Shown piece after piece: positions 34,002 through 44,632 of a stretch of 64,000 nt of DNA. Under the pieces are notes generated by a model. The model saw nothing but the letters and a program-made list of their open reading frames with translations, did no database searches and had not been told where the DNA came from. This stretch comes from Edaphochlamys debaryana. Taxonomy: Eukaryota > Chlorophyta > Chlorophyceae > Chlamydomonadales. Position 1 is the first letter of the stretch. Each line of letters starts with the position of its first letter. The position numbers and the translations under genes are program-made. Location: the NCBI GenBank assembly GCA_016858145.1, contig JAEHOE010000029.1, positions 930,001 to 994,000 of the forward strand, given 5' to 3'.

Positions 34002-34480
34002 GAGGACGTTAATTCTCATGTGCGTGCGTGCTGCCCCATGGCCCACAGGTTCTCAAAAGCCTCCTCTACGTGGGACGCTGCCACATCGGGCCCGCAACCT
34101 CCAAGGGCAAGGTGAGGCGGGTATGGTAACAAAGCAGTTTACTGGGCAGGGGGGCCAGGGGGGAGGCGTTGGAGCCCCGCCCACCATGACAACCACGCGC
34201 CAGCTAGCTAAAGGACTCTGCCTAAACTCAGATGGTGTGAAGCTTGAAACCCAGGCTGGCTGACAGTGCCCGCCTTGTGATGCCTGGTTTCGGCGCTTGG
34301 CCACAGGTGTTCTACACGAGCACCTCCACTGCGTTCATGCAGCTCAACAAGCAGTTCCAGAAGAAGGGCACGGTGGAACCCACGTTCGAGAAGCTCGCGG
34401 GACCCGGCCGCGTGTCCGCTGGTTGGACGATATCTCCACCGATAGCAGCTTGCCTCCCGCCAGCGTGCAAGCCGCTGTGA
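34002..34480 (+). other. Orphan exon fragment of an unrecognised gene
   Basis: Exon-like pieces with good splice sites and phase 0: 34049-34111 (VLKSLLYVGRCHIGP..) and 34307-about 34425 (VFYTSTSTAFMQLNKQFQKK, then GTVEPTFEKLAG). They lie between two broken LRR-like copies and match neither. The first acceptor-like site is at 34001. The fragment stops where the antisense LRR copy begins near 34430. I do not recognise the parent protein. Confidence 0.45.
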
Positions 34481-35345
34481 CGCAGGCGCCGCGGCCTTCC
34501 AGCAGCACGTGAACCACCGTCAGGCGCCGAACCGAGGGCGCGAGGGCGTCCCACACGGCCCCCAGGCCCTCGGCAGAGTAGTACACGTCCTCGTCCAGGA
34601 CTAGCTTCTCTAGGGCGGTCATGTGGGCCACGGCGCTCACGACTTCGTCCGCCGTGAAATGTTCTTCCAAAGGCTGGGGACCGTTGCCTAATCTGAGCCT
34701 CCTCAGCTGAGCAGCCAGGCCGGGCTGGATGCAGGGCAGCCAGTGGTAGTCCGTGAGGGTGAGGTGCTGGAGGCGCGTCAGGGAGGAGAAGGCCGAGGAG
34801 GCCAGGGCCTCACCGTCGGGCCCGGAGTCCTCGTACCCCCAGTACAGGTCCTCAAGCGCCAGGGTTTGCACCCCCGGCACGCGCTGCAGCAGCTCTGACA
34901 GGCTGGCCACGCTGGCATACACGCCGTCATCGCCCTTGACGATGAGGTCCGTCAAGCGCTGGAAGGCCTCCGGCGGTGCGAGAGCAAACGGCCGGGGCAG
35001 GCAGCTGGCCACGCCCTCGCCAGTGTCCTCCAGCTCGAGCGTGAGCTTGCCCGCCCGCGGCCACCGCTGGTGCCAGCTGACGCACAGGGCCTCCATCCAT
35101 GCAAGCGGCACGTTCTGACGAGCCAGGGTGTCCTCATCCAGGCACCAGGCGCGCAGGCAGACCGCATCCGCATGCTCGTCGATTATGGCACGCAGCGAGC
35201 TGCAAGCCAGACGAGTCTGAGCTATCCAGATGTTTCCACATGTGCCAAGCTCGCGATAGATGGTTGCGCGAGCGTGTGGAGGCAGGTTGAGGTTTAACAT
35301 ATCGTCTAGCGTGAAGCGCGCAGGCGCCGGCTGTTGTGCAGACAT
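34344..35345 (-). pseudogene. LRR-like family member truncated at its 3' end
   Basis: ATG at 35345 (MSAQQPAPARFTLDDML). Unspliced frame homologous to the intact paralogue: IYRELGTCGNIWIAQTRLAC, RAGKLTLELEDTGEGV, LQHLTLTDYHWLPCIQPGL, LAGGKLLSVEIS. At about 34430 homology stops abruptly and the frame runs 29 more codons antisense to the orphan exon on the other strand. The half that should follow GKLLSVE (present in the 36035-38591 gene) is gone. A rearrangement breakpoint is the simplest reading; a short functional protein cannot be excluded. Confidence 0.7.
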
Positions 35346-36034
35346 AGTCACCGATCGAACAAGCACGTAAGTAGGGCATCACGCAGACTGTGCAGCTCCT
35401 GAGTTTGCGCGCGCTCGCATCGTGCCGTGCGTGCCCCACGGCGCCCTCAACCCCGCCGACCCCCGCAACACCCGAGAGCCTCCTCGGCACCCTAGAAGTG
35501 TAAGGCAAGCCAGCCATGCTGAATCCGCACCAGTCACAAGCCTCCCCGGCCCCGGCCGACGCTAATGCAAAGCGACGCCCACACACCGCGGCACCCCCAC
35601 CGGCACAGCGCGTCCTGACAGATTGTCCTGCAATCCTCTACACTCGACAGCACCTGGGTTTCCTATCCAGACACGCAGCCGCGTCCATGCATGTGGGCAC
35701 AACGCGGGCCAAGACCCTGGTCATGTACCCTATGTGGTCCTTCACCGCCCTTCGACCTCCCACGTCCCAGGGCCTGAACTTATGAACCCTCCTTCAAGGC
35801 TCAAGCGACATCAACAGGGTGAGCGGGTCCAAGCCCCAGCCCCCCATTGCCCCCACGTTCAGCTGCAACCGCCAGCGGCTGCTCCTGCTCCGCTCACCAA
35901 GTCTTGCACGAGGAGCCAAAGCAAGGAAGCGTGTGAAGCGTCGGGCTTCGGGCCTGTTCGGGGAGACTTGACCCGACCGCTCGGGACCTCGGGGGCTCTA
36001 AGGCTCACACAGCCGTAGTAGCACGCGCCTTGAG
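35346..36034. other. Intergenic
   Basis: About 690 bp between two minus-strand LRR-like genes. It should hold the promoter of the truncated copy and the 3'UTR of the intact gene; no exon or repeat recognised. Confidence 0.5.
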
Positions 36035-38591
36035 TTAGAGACGGTGCTCGTCCGGCAGCAGGAACCGGACCCCATCAATGGTCTCCAGCAGCCACGCCAG
36101 CCGCTCGACTCCGCCCGCCTCGCTGGCCGGGCCGCCCGTCTCGTCGCCGTGCCACATGGCCTGCAGCACCTGCGATGGAGGGCAAGGAGGAGCAGGTGAT
36201 GAGCCTGGCCGGATAACAGCAGATATCACCCAATGGCTGGAGAGATGGAGCAGTGAAGGGTGTAAGCCCAGCCGAGCCGGCGGGACGAGGTGCAGTGGTC
36301 GAGCGCGCATGGGGCAGAGTTGCGGACTAGGGGGGCCGGATCGGGGCGGGCGTCACACAGCGGGGCCTCACCCCACCTGGCCAACTATGTCGCTGAGCCG
36401 CGGCATTGTCTGGGGAACCTGCACCACCTCCAAAAGCGTTGAGCTGACCCCAGCGGTTCCTGTGGCCTTGTGCGACCCCACGCCTGCCGTTCGCGTGGCC
36501 GAGAAGAGTTGCTGTAGGTGCGCCCAGGCAGCGTGGGCAACGCCCCCCCTAGCAGCCTGCGGCCAGGTGGGACCAGGGGGCAGGGTTGGTTGGCTTGAAG
36601 CGTGCGGACACACGCCCCAGGACGCAACGTTCGGACAAGCTGTATCAGCGCCCCTTGCTGGTGCGCCCGTTCCGCACCTGTGCGTCGAGCTCCGCGGACG
36701 TAAGCGTTGGTGGCGCAAAGCTCGTGCATCGCAGGTACTCTGCGAGGGAGACCTTTACGCCGCCTGCAGCTGCGCTCACAGCTGGCAGCTCGATCCACCG
36801 CACCATCTCCGCCGCATCCTCGGCGATCGCGGCCGAGCTGCACGTGAGCAGCAGGGCGCCGGGGGAAGGCAGGCGGCGGAAGCTGCACACGGGCCTGCGC
36901 CAGCTGTCTGCGATCGGGTGAAATGGCGCCAGCTCCTCCGATACCGCCCGCACCCAGGGCCACAGGGCTGCCTCCGAGGATAGCAACTCTGGCAGCCGGG
37001 AGCCAGTGAGGAGCAGGGTGGACGACAGGTTTTGCCACTGCGTTGCCTCACGCCCCGGGTCTGCCGGAGTGGTCCGCATCCGCTGTACCACCCGCTCCAG
37101 AACGGCATGCGCCGCCTGTATCGGCGGAAGAAAGGGGCGGCCTCCACCTCGCCCGTTACCACTGCCACTGACCCCACCGCTGCCGCCGGCTCCAATGCCC
37201 TCCGCCCTCTGGGGCTGCCCGGTTCGCCAGGGGGTCGAGGAGAGATCCAAGCACACGGCCTCGTGGAGGCTATGCTTGTAGGACAGCGTTGCGGGCGTGC
37301 CCAGCAGCCTGGCTGCCTCCAGCACTGCCTCGTCGGGGCAGCCGCTCGCCGCGCTGATGCCGTACAGCCGTACCTCACCGCAGCGGGCGAGCAGCTCTCG
37401 CGCGGCGGCACCGAACGGGGGCGTGCTGCTCTCCAGCGCCAGCCTGACGTCGAGCGCGAGGCGGGGCAGCCTCAGCCCCAGCATCCGGCTCCGCAGCAGG
37501 GCGTCGCTCAGGAGGCATACTTGGTGAGGGTGGAAAGCGACGCCCGCGCTGCTGCAGACCTCGCAGGAGAGGAGCTTGCCGTTCGCCAGCTCCAGGGAGA
37601 TCTTGGCCGTGTCGCGCTGCAGCCGCTCGTGCAGGGACGCCTGCAGGCTGCACATCTCCACGGAGGGCTGCAGAGCGTCCAGCATGGTCACGAGGTCCGT
37701 GACCTGGAAGGCCATTCCTGCGCGCATGGTGAGCCGCTGCAGCGCCGTCAGCTGGGCGATGGAGGGCGCGACGCAGGTGAGGGGCAGGTGGGCGTGGTTG
37801 GAGCCCCCGATGGTAAGGGTCTTGAGGCGAGCGCTTAGGCCAGCAGCGATGCAGGGCAGCCAGCTCCAGTCGTGGAGCGTGAGGCTGGTGAGGTGTGCGG
37901 CGGACGCCAGAGCGGACGACACCAGGACTTGCTCTTGGGGGCTGAATGTCGACAGTCCTGAGGTAGCGGGTCCTCGCGCCATCGTGCCCATGACCTCCAG
38001 GTTGCGAAGGCTGGGGAGGTTGCACAGCAGGCCCTGTAGGACGGTCCCTGGAAAGTTGACGGAGGGGAGGCCGCCAGCGTAGACGCGGTGGTCCTGGTAC
38101 ACCACCGCCAGGTCCGCGACGCGGCGGCATGCGTCCGGGGATGCGCCAGCGAAGGGTTGCAGACTGAGGCCCGGGCATGGCCCTGGCTGGCCATAGTATC
38201 TGGCCATCGGTTCTCGGTTCTGGGACCTCGACAGGGGAGTACCGCGGTCCAGGGCGCTGAAGTCCGGCAGCGCCGAGGTCGATTCACCGACATGCGAGAC
38301 GTCGAGAGTAACTTTGTTGCAGAGAGGCCACCGCTGCAGCCAGCGACCATCTTTGAGGCCATCGGGCATCGCTCGGCCAAGGCGGAGGCGGAGCTCGGCG
38401 ACATTGGCGTCGACGAAGGCCCTCATTGACCCAGAGGCCAGACGTGCATTCGCAAGGCCTCCCGCGCTGATCCCGCTGAGCAGCAGCGCCTGGGCATCTG
38501 CCGCGAGGTTGGTCCGAAGCACGTGTGCGAGAGTGGTGCTAGCATCCTCAGACTCAGAGCTTTCCTCTGCTGCTGCCGCGGCAGCCATCAT
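36035..38591 (-). CDS. LRR-like protein, intact member of local family
   Basis: Two exons, 682 aa: 36678-38591 and 36035-36169, phase 0 junction (..SAELDAQ then VLQAMWHGDE). Start at the first of two adjacent ATGs at 38591, preceding an Ala/acidic N-terminus. Residues about 20-420 form an F-box/LRR-like array (ALLLSGISAGGLANARLASG, NKVTLDVSHVGES, SLRNLEVMGTM, HLTSLTLHDWSWLPCIAAGL, ALQRLTMRAGM), followed by GKLLSCEVCSSAG and LGLRLPRLALDVRLAL. A Gly/Ser hinge leads to a C-terminal domain (SSTLLLTGSRLPELLSSEA, GALLLTCSSAAIAEDAAEM) that recurs in the neighbours at 39365-40381 and 41906-43323. No canonical F-box was verified; role in ubiquitin ligase targeting is only a possibility. Confidence 0.8.
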
Positions 38592-39364
38592 AACCCACGT
38601 GTAAGGCAATAGGCTATGTGTATTCCAGGGAAAGTCGCGTGTCGAAGGCTGCGAGACAGTCGGTGACAGCTGCGCGTACGGCAAGGTCCGGCAGCCAAGA
38701 CGTCGCAGCCCTGCGACAGCGGAGTGGAGGGGCGTAGGTGCGGACAGGGCAGAGGGCAGGGCAGAGGCTTGAGGCTGTCAAACGTCGTAGTCCTTCGTCA
38801 GCGAGTGGCACTGTGCAGCACCGAATCCGTGTGAGGGCGGGTCTAGCGGTGCTGCTCGTGCACTACACGGGCCCATTGCTTCCCCCCACCCGCGTCTCTC
38901 TGGCACGCGTGTAGCATGTATCCTAAGCCCAGACAGCTCTAGCTACTCCGGCCATGCCATATCTCCCACCGCACCCTCGCAACACAGTGCGCACGTAAGG
39001 CAGGTCCGCTCAGTACCCGGGTTCTACTAAGGCCAACCACCGCCCCGATGCCCGCCCGCGCCGGATGCCCGGGTACCATTGAAGACCAACAAAAAAGACT
39101 CATGAGTAACAAACAACGGATGTACCAACAAGCTGCCTCAAAGCTTCGCTCGCCGGAGTCTCACCGGGCGGGGCTATCCGGGTCTTTCGCCCAAGCTATG
39201 CCCCTCGCACCGCCACAGGGCTGCTATGCGGCAAGAACTCATGGGCTTGGCCCTACGCCACTCAATCCACCCCGGCGCCAGGCTCCTCACGCCTGCCCAG
39301 GCAAGGTACACGCTCGCACGGCCACAGCGCCGCTGCGCGCCATCGCCAGAAGACGGGGCCAGCC
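38592..39364. other. Intergenic
   Basis: About 770 bp containing the promoter of the LRR-like gene and the 3' flank of the zinc-finger gene; nothing recognised. Confidence 0.5.
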
Positions 39365-40381
39365 CTAAGCCAGTTCAACCCACGCCAACATCAGGCTCCT
39401 CACGCCCTCTATCGTCTCCAGCAGCCACGCCCTCGTGGAGCCCAGCAGGGGGACCTCGTGGAGCCCAGCAGGGGGACCGTGGCAGCGCGTGGAGCCCAGC
39501 AGGGGGACCTCGGACACCTCGGAGGCGGCCTCTACACGCAGCTCCTGGGGGGCAGGTAGGGGGTCCAGGGGTTCCTTCGATGCGGTGTGCATGCGTGGTT
39601 ACGCCAATGTGTATGTGGCGGCCGAGGCCGTACACCCGTACCTGGAGTACGGCCTCGAGGCGCTGTACCACCGCCGCCAGCTGTGCGGCGGCCGGCACCA
39701 GCAGGACGACGCTGCTGCGGCACTCGTCGGGGGTCGATGCAGCGCCCAGCTTGGGCGGCAGCGCCTGCAGGCCCTGGCCAAAGCGCTCCCTGTTGCGGGT
39801 TGCAGGCATACATAGCAAGCAAGGAAGGCCCGCCGCACAGAGTGAGCATGAGGTCAAGCAGCGCTAGCAAGGCCATGGGCTGCCGGCAAGGCCCGGCGGC
39901 GGGTCTCAGGCAGGGGTTCCGGCCAGTACCAGCTCTGCACCTGCAGGGGTTCCTGGCTGGGCTCTGACTCGTTATGCGCCGTCGCCGCGGCACCTCACCT
40001 CAGCAGCGCCAGCATGGCGGGGCCGACCATCTCCTCGTGCTTCACGCCCGCGATGGTTCGCGGAGACGGCGTAGGATTGGCGTGCGGCACCTGGAGCTGT
40101 TGGGGAGAGCTGTCGATGGCGCGCCCGTCGGGCTGCGCGTACCAGCAGTCGAGGCGACTGCAATTCCAGCCGAAGCGACATGCCGCAGTATTCGATGTGT
40201 TTGTGACCTGCGAAGGAATAGAGCGATAGGGTTTTTGCCGCTCGAGGCGCGATGCAGGCCGCGAAGATTCGCTCGCGCACCGTTGTGGTTGTCTCGCCAT
40301 GTCCTTCCGGATGCGCAAATTTGCAGTCCGCTCGGCGACAAAGCTGCCCGTATCGGCACACCGCAGGCGCACGCGTGGCAA
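39365..40381 (-). CDS. CCCH zinc-finger protein with LRR-family C-terminal domain (5' unresolved)
   Basis: Exons with consistent phase: 40281-40381 (start of this exon or gene uncertain), 39999-40207, 39642-39789, 39365-39544. The first exon encodes CRYGQLCRRADCKFAHPEG, a CX5CX4CX3H finger of Nab2/ZC3H14 type (RNA binding in that family). The second encodes CRFGWNCSRLDCWYAQPDG, the same spacing but with Gln in place of the zinc-ligand His. These are followed by HEEMVGPAMLALLRERFGQG, RSSVVLLVPAAAQLAAVVQR and LLETIEGVRSLML before the stop. The latter part parallels the C-terminal domain and last exon (LLETIDGVRFLLP) of the LRR-like gene next door. No in-frame ATG was found upstream, so a 5' exon is missing or the copy is incomplete. 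Confidence 0.6.
39435..39512 (-). repeat. Three copies of a 23-bp repeat in the last exon
   Basis: Units of GTGGAGCCCAGCAGGGGGAC plus CTC at about 39435, 39458 and 39489 produce the repeated PLLGSTR in the zinc-finger protein's C-terminal exon. Confidence 0.8.
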
Positions 40382-40545
40382 CTGACCCGTGACGCCCGAG
40401 GGATGTGTGGAACAGTGGTGGTCTAGCGTCCAAACGTCAGCATCCTCATGTTGAAGCTAGTATGGCCGGAACTGCGCAAAGACCGATGCATGGACAACTC
40501 CGAGGTCGTACGAGTCCCCACCTGCCTCCTTCCTTCCCTGCCCAC

Positions 40546-41260
40546 AAGCCGCTCGCCGTTGAGCTGCTGCGCCGTACCCAGCACGTGCCGCAGCGAGCGC
40601 CAGTACTTGTCCTGCTGGCTGAGCATCAAGTGCTTGAGCAGGTACACGCCTGGGGGCGGAGCCAGGGAAGAAGGGGATAGGAGGGGACAAGCGGAAAGCA
40701 GAGCAGGCGTGGGTGAAGGGAAGGGGGCGTTCCTACCGCTTGCCTGGCCCTCTGTTTGCCGCGCCTAAGACTCAAGCTGTTTGAGAGTGGACAAACGTAG
40801 ATGGAGGGAAGAGGGCGGTTACTGCGCCACGCCTAGGACTCGAGCTGTTTCACAACGCTAGCTTGGGCGTGCGAGTCGAAGACCCCAGCCGAGGACCCTG
40901 GGTCATCTGCGCACCTACCTGCGTAGTATCGGCACCTCAGGTCCTCGCAGGCCAGTTGGGCGCGGACCACGTGGGACAGGGAGTAGCGCGCAAAGGCCTG
41001 GGGGGGGGAAGGGAGGGGGTGGTGGCAGTGGGAGGACACGAGGGTGGGTGTCGGCCAAATGGCGAACACAGACCACTGGTCAGCGGCCATCGCCCAACCC
41101 CCAACCCCATGCCGCCCCCTCTATGGACCAGGGAGCCCCGCGCAACAGTCAGCAGCCCTGTGACCCCCCTCGCCTTCTCTGTCCCCACCCCCACCCCGCC
41201 CGTCCCTGTAGACCCTCCCCGAAACCCCATTGCGCCCTCACCTCGCCAAGGAAGCAGCCG
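40546..41260 (-). other. Orphan exons of an unrecognised minus-strand gene
   Basis: Two exons join cleanly: 40919-40997 (AFARYSLSHVVRAQLACEDL, then RCRYYA) and 40546-40649 (VYLLKHLMLSQQDKYWRSLR, then HVLGTAQQLNGERL), phase 1 junction. A possible upstream piece (CGCFLGE) ends at a donor at 41242. The donor after 40546 (GTGGGC) does not join in frame to the zinc-finger exon at 40381. Helical, leucine-rich; parent family not recognised. Confidence 0.5.
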
Positions 41261-41905
41261 CACCTTCGCCCCCGCCCCCGCCTTCAGACCCCCTTCCGGC
41301 ATATGACCGTGGAGACCCCAAGGACCGTGGAGACCCCAAGGACGCGACCAGGCCTGCAGATGATTCCTAGAGGCGGTGTGGGCTGGGCCCGACCTGCTCC
41401 AGCCCCGCAAGTGAACGCCGCAGGGACAGGGACCACAAGGACGCCACGGGAGGGGCACAAGAGGACACCACGGCCGCACACGTTGCTCCTATCGATGGAT
41501 CGGGTGCGAAGCAAAATGTCTCGTGTGTGTGGCTTGAGCTGCATGCAAAGGCCTGCGGCTGCGCCTGCCGGGGGAAATCAGCACTGATGTAGGGTTTTGG
41601 GCGACTAAGGTGCCGCCTTATTTTGAACTTCACAAAACTTGTGTTCCCGCCAGCGTCCACTTGCACAAGCTCAACGGAGCACACGGACATAGACGGGGTG
41701 TGTGGCGGAGCCGCGAAGGCAGCCTCCTCAGTCCGCCTCTGATGGACCGGGATGGCGCCCCGCCCATTATGCAACGCGGCTACACTGCAATAGCCTTTTC
41801 GCCTTCGGCAAGCGTCCACACACCAAACCACGTAGCCGCACACCAAACCAGCCGCAGCGCGTACCAGCGCTCGCGGTGGGAGAAACGGCCCACTTGCGGT
41901 GTCAA

Positions 41906-43323
41906 ATGCGCTGTGTCCCTCAACGCAGCGCTGCACCCACACGGCTCCGGCACCTAGCGCCGGCCGCGTTCAAGAATGGCAGCAAGCTTCCCGCGAGAGG
42001 CCAGCTACCCGCGGAAGGCAAGCTTTCCACGGGAACCTCGTCACCCGCGGCGGGCACGCGCTCGCTGGAGGACATTTATGCCAAAGTCGAAGCGCAAGGG
42101 CTGGAAATCGTGGAGCTGAGAGGACGCGTCAAGAACCTGGGAGGACGGGTCAAGAAGCTGGGAGGACAGGTCAAGAACCTTCAGCCCGCGGGCGACCGGG
42201 TGCTGCTCGACGTCGCCGCGCAGGCAAGCAAACGCGGGAACGCGGAATGCACAAATGGCGCCCCACAGAAGGGCTTTTCGAGCTCCCGCGGGGATTACGC
42301 CGACACGCGCCTTTGACGCCCCCAGCGGATGGCCTCTTTTCATAAGGCACCAGTGCGCCCGCTCTGGGTCACGGAGGCCGTCGAACGCATGCGGGCAGCC
42401 GCGGGCGCCGGCGGTGGTTCCGCGCTGCTCCTGACCGGGCCGGGCCTCCGCATGCTGCTTCCCGTGGACACAGCCCTCGAGGCATGGCTCGCCCGCCTCA
42501 AGAAAACCGCATCGAAGGCACAGCCCTGCTGCCTGCACGGCGCCTACGCCCTGCCCGAGGCCAACCTGCTGGTGCTGGACTGCAGCCGCAAGGGTGTAGA
42601 CGCCGTGGCTGATGCGGCCCAAGCGATGGTGGCTGGGGGCGGGGACGGGGACGGCGACACGGGCGGCGCCGCGCCACCGCTGCTCAGTGCCGCGGCCACT
42701 AGCCTCTCAATGAAAGACGCGCTCACCTCGGTAAGCAAAGGGTTGCGGCTGGCAGAGATGCATGGCTGGAACGAGTTGTGGTTGCTGCGGGGCTGGCTGG
42801 GGCGGGGCTTGGCAGCGGTCCCACTTGCTTGGCACGCAGCGGGCAAGCTGCAGCGGTCCCCATGCTGCGTCTTTGCCTTAGCCATCATGCGCTGTTGGCT
42901 GCTGCTGTGGTGGCTGCGTCCGCCTCGACACGGCCCAGCAGTCCCGCACTGCGCATCTGCCCAAGCGCGGGCGTCACGTCACGTGTCAGCCCCGCGGCAG
43001 CAGGCCAAGGCCCGGTGTGTCTCGGTCCCGGGCTCTGCAAAGACTGACACGGCGGTCTTTGCCCCCTTGCTTTCCGCCCCGTGATTGTGCAGGTCATGCA
43101 GGAGCTGTGGGACGGCAAGTCGGGTCTACGCGTGGCGGCAGCGGCGGGTGGCGGGTCCGGTGGACTCAGCGGAAGCTTGGGCGGCAGCGCTGGCGGCGAG
43201 GAGCCAACGGAGAGCGAGGCGGAGGGATCCGGGCAGGCGGGGCAGGGCGAGATGAGGCGACTGCGAGGGCTGCTGAGGCTGCTGGGGAATCTTGAGGGGC
43301 TGCCCGAGTGGATCCAGCTGTGA
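41906..43323 (+). CDS. Coiled-coil protein sharing the LRR-family C-terminal domain
   Basis: Exons ..42223, 42326-42730, 43093-43323; phases 0/0. The first in-frame ATG is at 41906, but the frame stays open upstream to about 41702, so the start is uncertain. The N-terminal half holds a short coiled coil (SLEDIYAKVEAQGLEIVELR) followed by three tandem 7-residue units (GRVKNLG, GRVKKLG, GQVKNL) encoded by a 21-bp repeat at about 42120-42182. The first intron would use a GC donor (CAG/GCAAGC at 42224); without that splice a TGA at 42314 ends the frame. After it come VRPLWVTEAVERMRA, SALLLTGPGLRMLLP and PEANLLVLDCSRKGVDAV, matching the C-terminal domain of the 36035-38591 gene. The final exon, after an intron at the same position and phase, is VMQELWDGKSG..LLRLLGNLEG. 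Function unknown. Confidence 0.65.
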
Positions 43324-44632
43324 CGGCCTGTGTGCATGGGAAGGGAGCCTTGGTGCCGCTACTATGGCCCGCGGATGTGGATGGGCCGAGAGCTAGGAGC
43401 ACGCTCGGCCACCCATCTTGGGCAGTAGCAGGAGGGGAGGCTACTTGCGCGCGGTTGATCGTATTGCCACACTCCGACGGCCATGGCGCGCCCGACATTG
43501 AGCGTACCGTGGCAGCGGGTTAGACACAAATGCTGGAGGGCAAGGGTTGATCACGGTAGTTGGTCTCATGAGCAGAGTTTCGTGCATGCGGTCGGTCCGC
43601 GCGGTTGCGGATTGCGAGCAGATCTTAGGCAGATACGGGAAGTGCTTTCTGCGGTGTCGACAAGGCGTCCAGACCAGGGCACGGTAATGTACGAGCGCTG
43701 CTCGTGAGTATCACAGGGCTTGGTCCCTGCTTCCGGGGGTGCACGTGGGATGTGGGGGCGCGCATGGCAGTGGTTTGAGCTCATGCCTTGGCGACAAGGT
43801 CTGGTTGGTGGACATGAGGTCCTGTTAGGACAATTTAGAGGGCATGGACGGGCGGATGCTGGACGGTATGGCACTGGGTCTCGTGATGCACTAATTGGCG
43901 TGATTCAAGGCTCGTCTTCAATCCTCGCTCCGTACAGCAGATTCGAATCGCCATGCATGGCCTGTCCAGCTACCACCAGCTGATGCAGCTCCTAACCCTT
44001 GCAGACAGCGGAAGAGCGTGTCCTGTCCAGTAAGCGCATCACATCTGAGTCAAAGGTAACAGGTTTCCTCCACATCCGGGCCCGCTGCACATCCGTTTAC
44101 CCCATTAGCAATCAAACGTGCTTCATTTGCTTTGCTTGCGTAAGTGCATATTCACGAGGCACACGACATGTACGACTGGAATGAACTGAAGGCTGGCATG
44201 GTCACGGGCACCAGGCGGGAACCTGGCGGGAACTACTCAATTGGCCCTGCCCGTCTGGACCCCAGCACACCCCACCACGCACGGTACGGGGCGGTCTTAT
44301 AAGTGCATCTCAATCACAGATAGATACTTGAGCCAATAAAGGCTAGTAACATATACTCTTGAAGATCAATCTTCGTTGTGGATAGGTCAAAGTCTAAGGC
44401 GTGCGTGATGCTTGGTCATTGGCCATTCGTCCGCATCTGCATTCTCCCTACCTCCATCTGACTGGATTCCGTCGGTCCTGGGTTTGTTCTTCCCCGTCCA
44501 TTCCCCTGGCGCCACAGTCTACCGTACTCGCCCCTGGCCGCCGGCAGGTGTCCACATGCATGAATGGCCCAATACACGCCGACGGACCCCCTGTCATGGG
44601 CGTTTATGGTCGGGCCATCACGTGTTCTTCGA
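43324..44632. other. Intergenic / convergent 3' flanks
   Basis: 1.3 kb between two convergent stops. Contains an A/T-rich patch at 44300-44400; no exon, RNA gene or clear TGTAA signal recognised on either strand. Confidence 0.5.

Noticed and set aside
36035..36169. Separate small gene ending in LLPDEHRL
   Set aside because: Phase-0 acceptor and homology with the last exon of the 41906-43323 gene show it is the second exon of the LRR-like gene.
41702..41905. Upstream extension of the coiled-coil gene
   Set aside because: Open but begins with GTG; no evidence that translation starts there.
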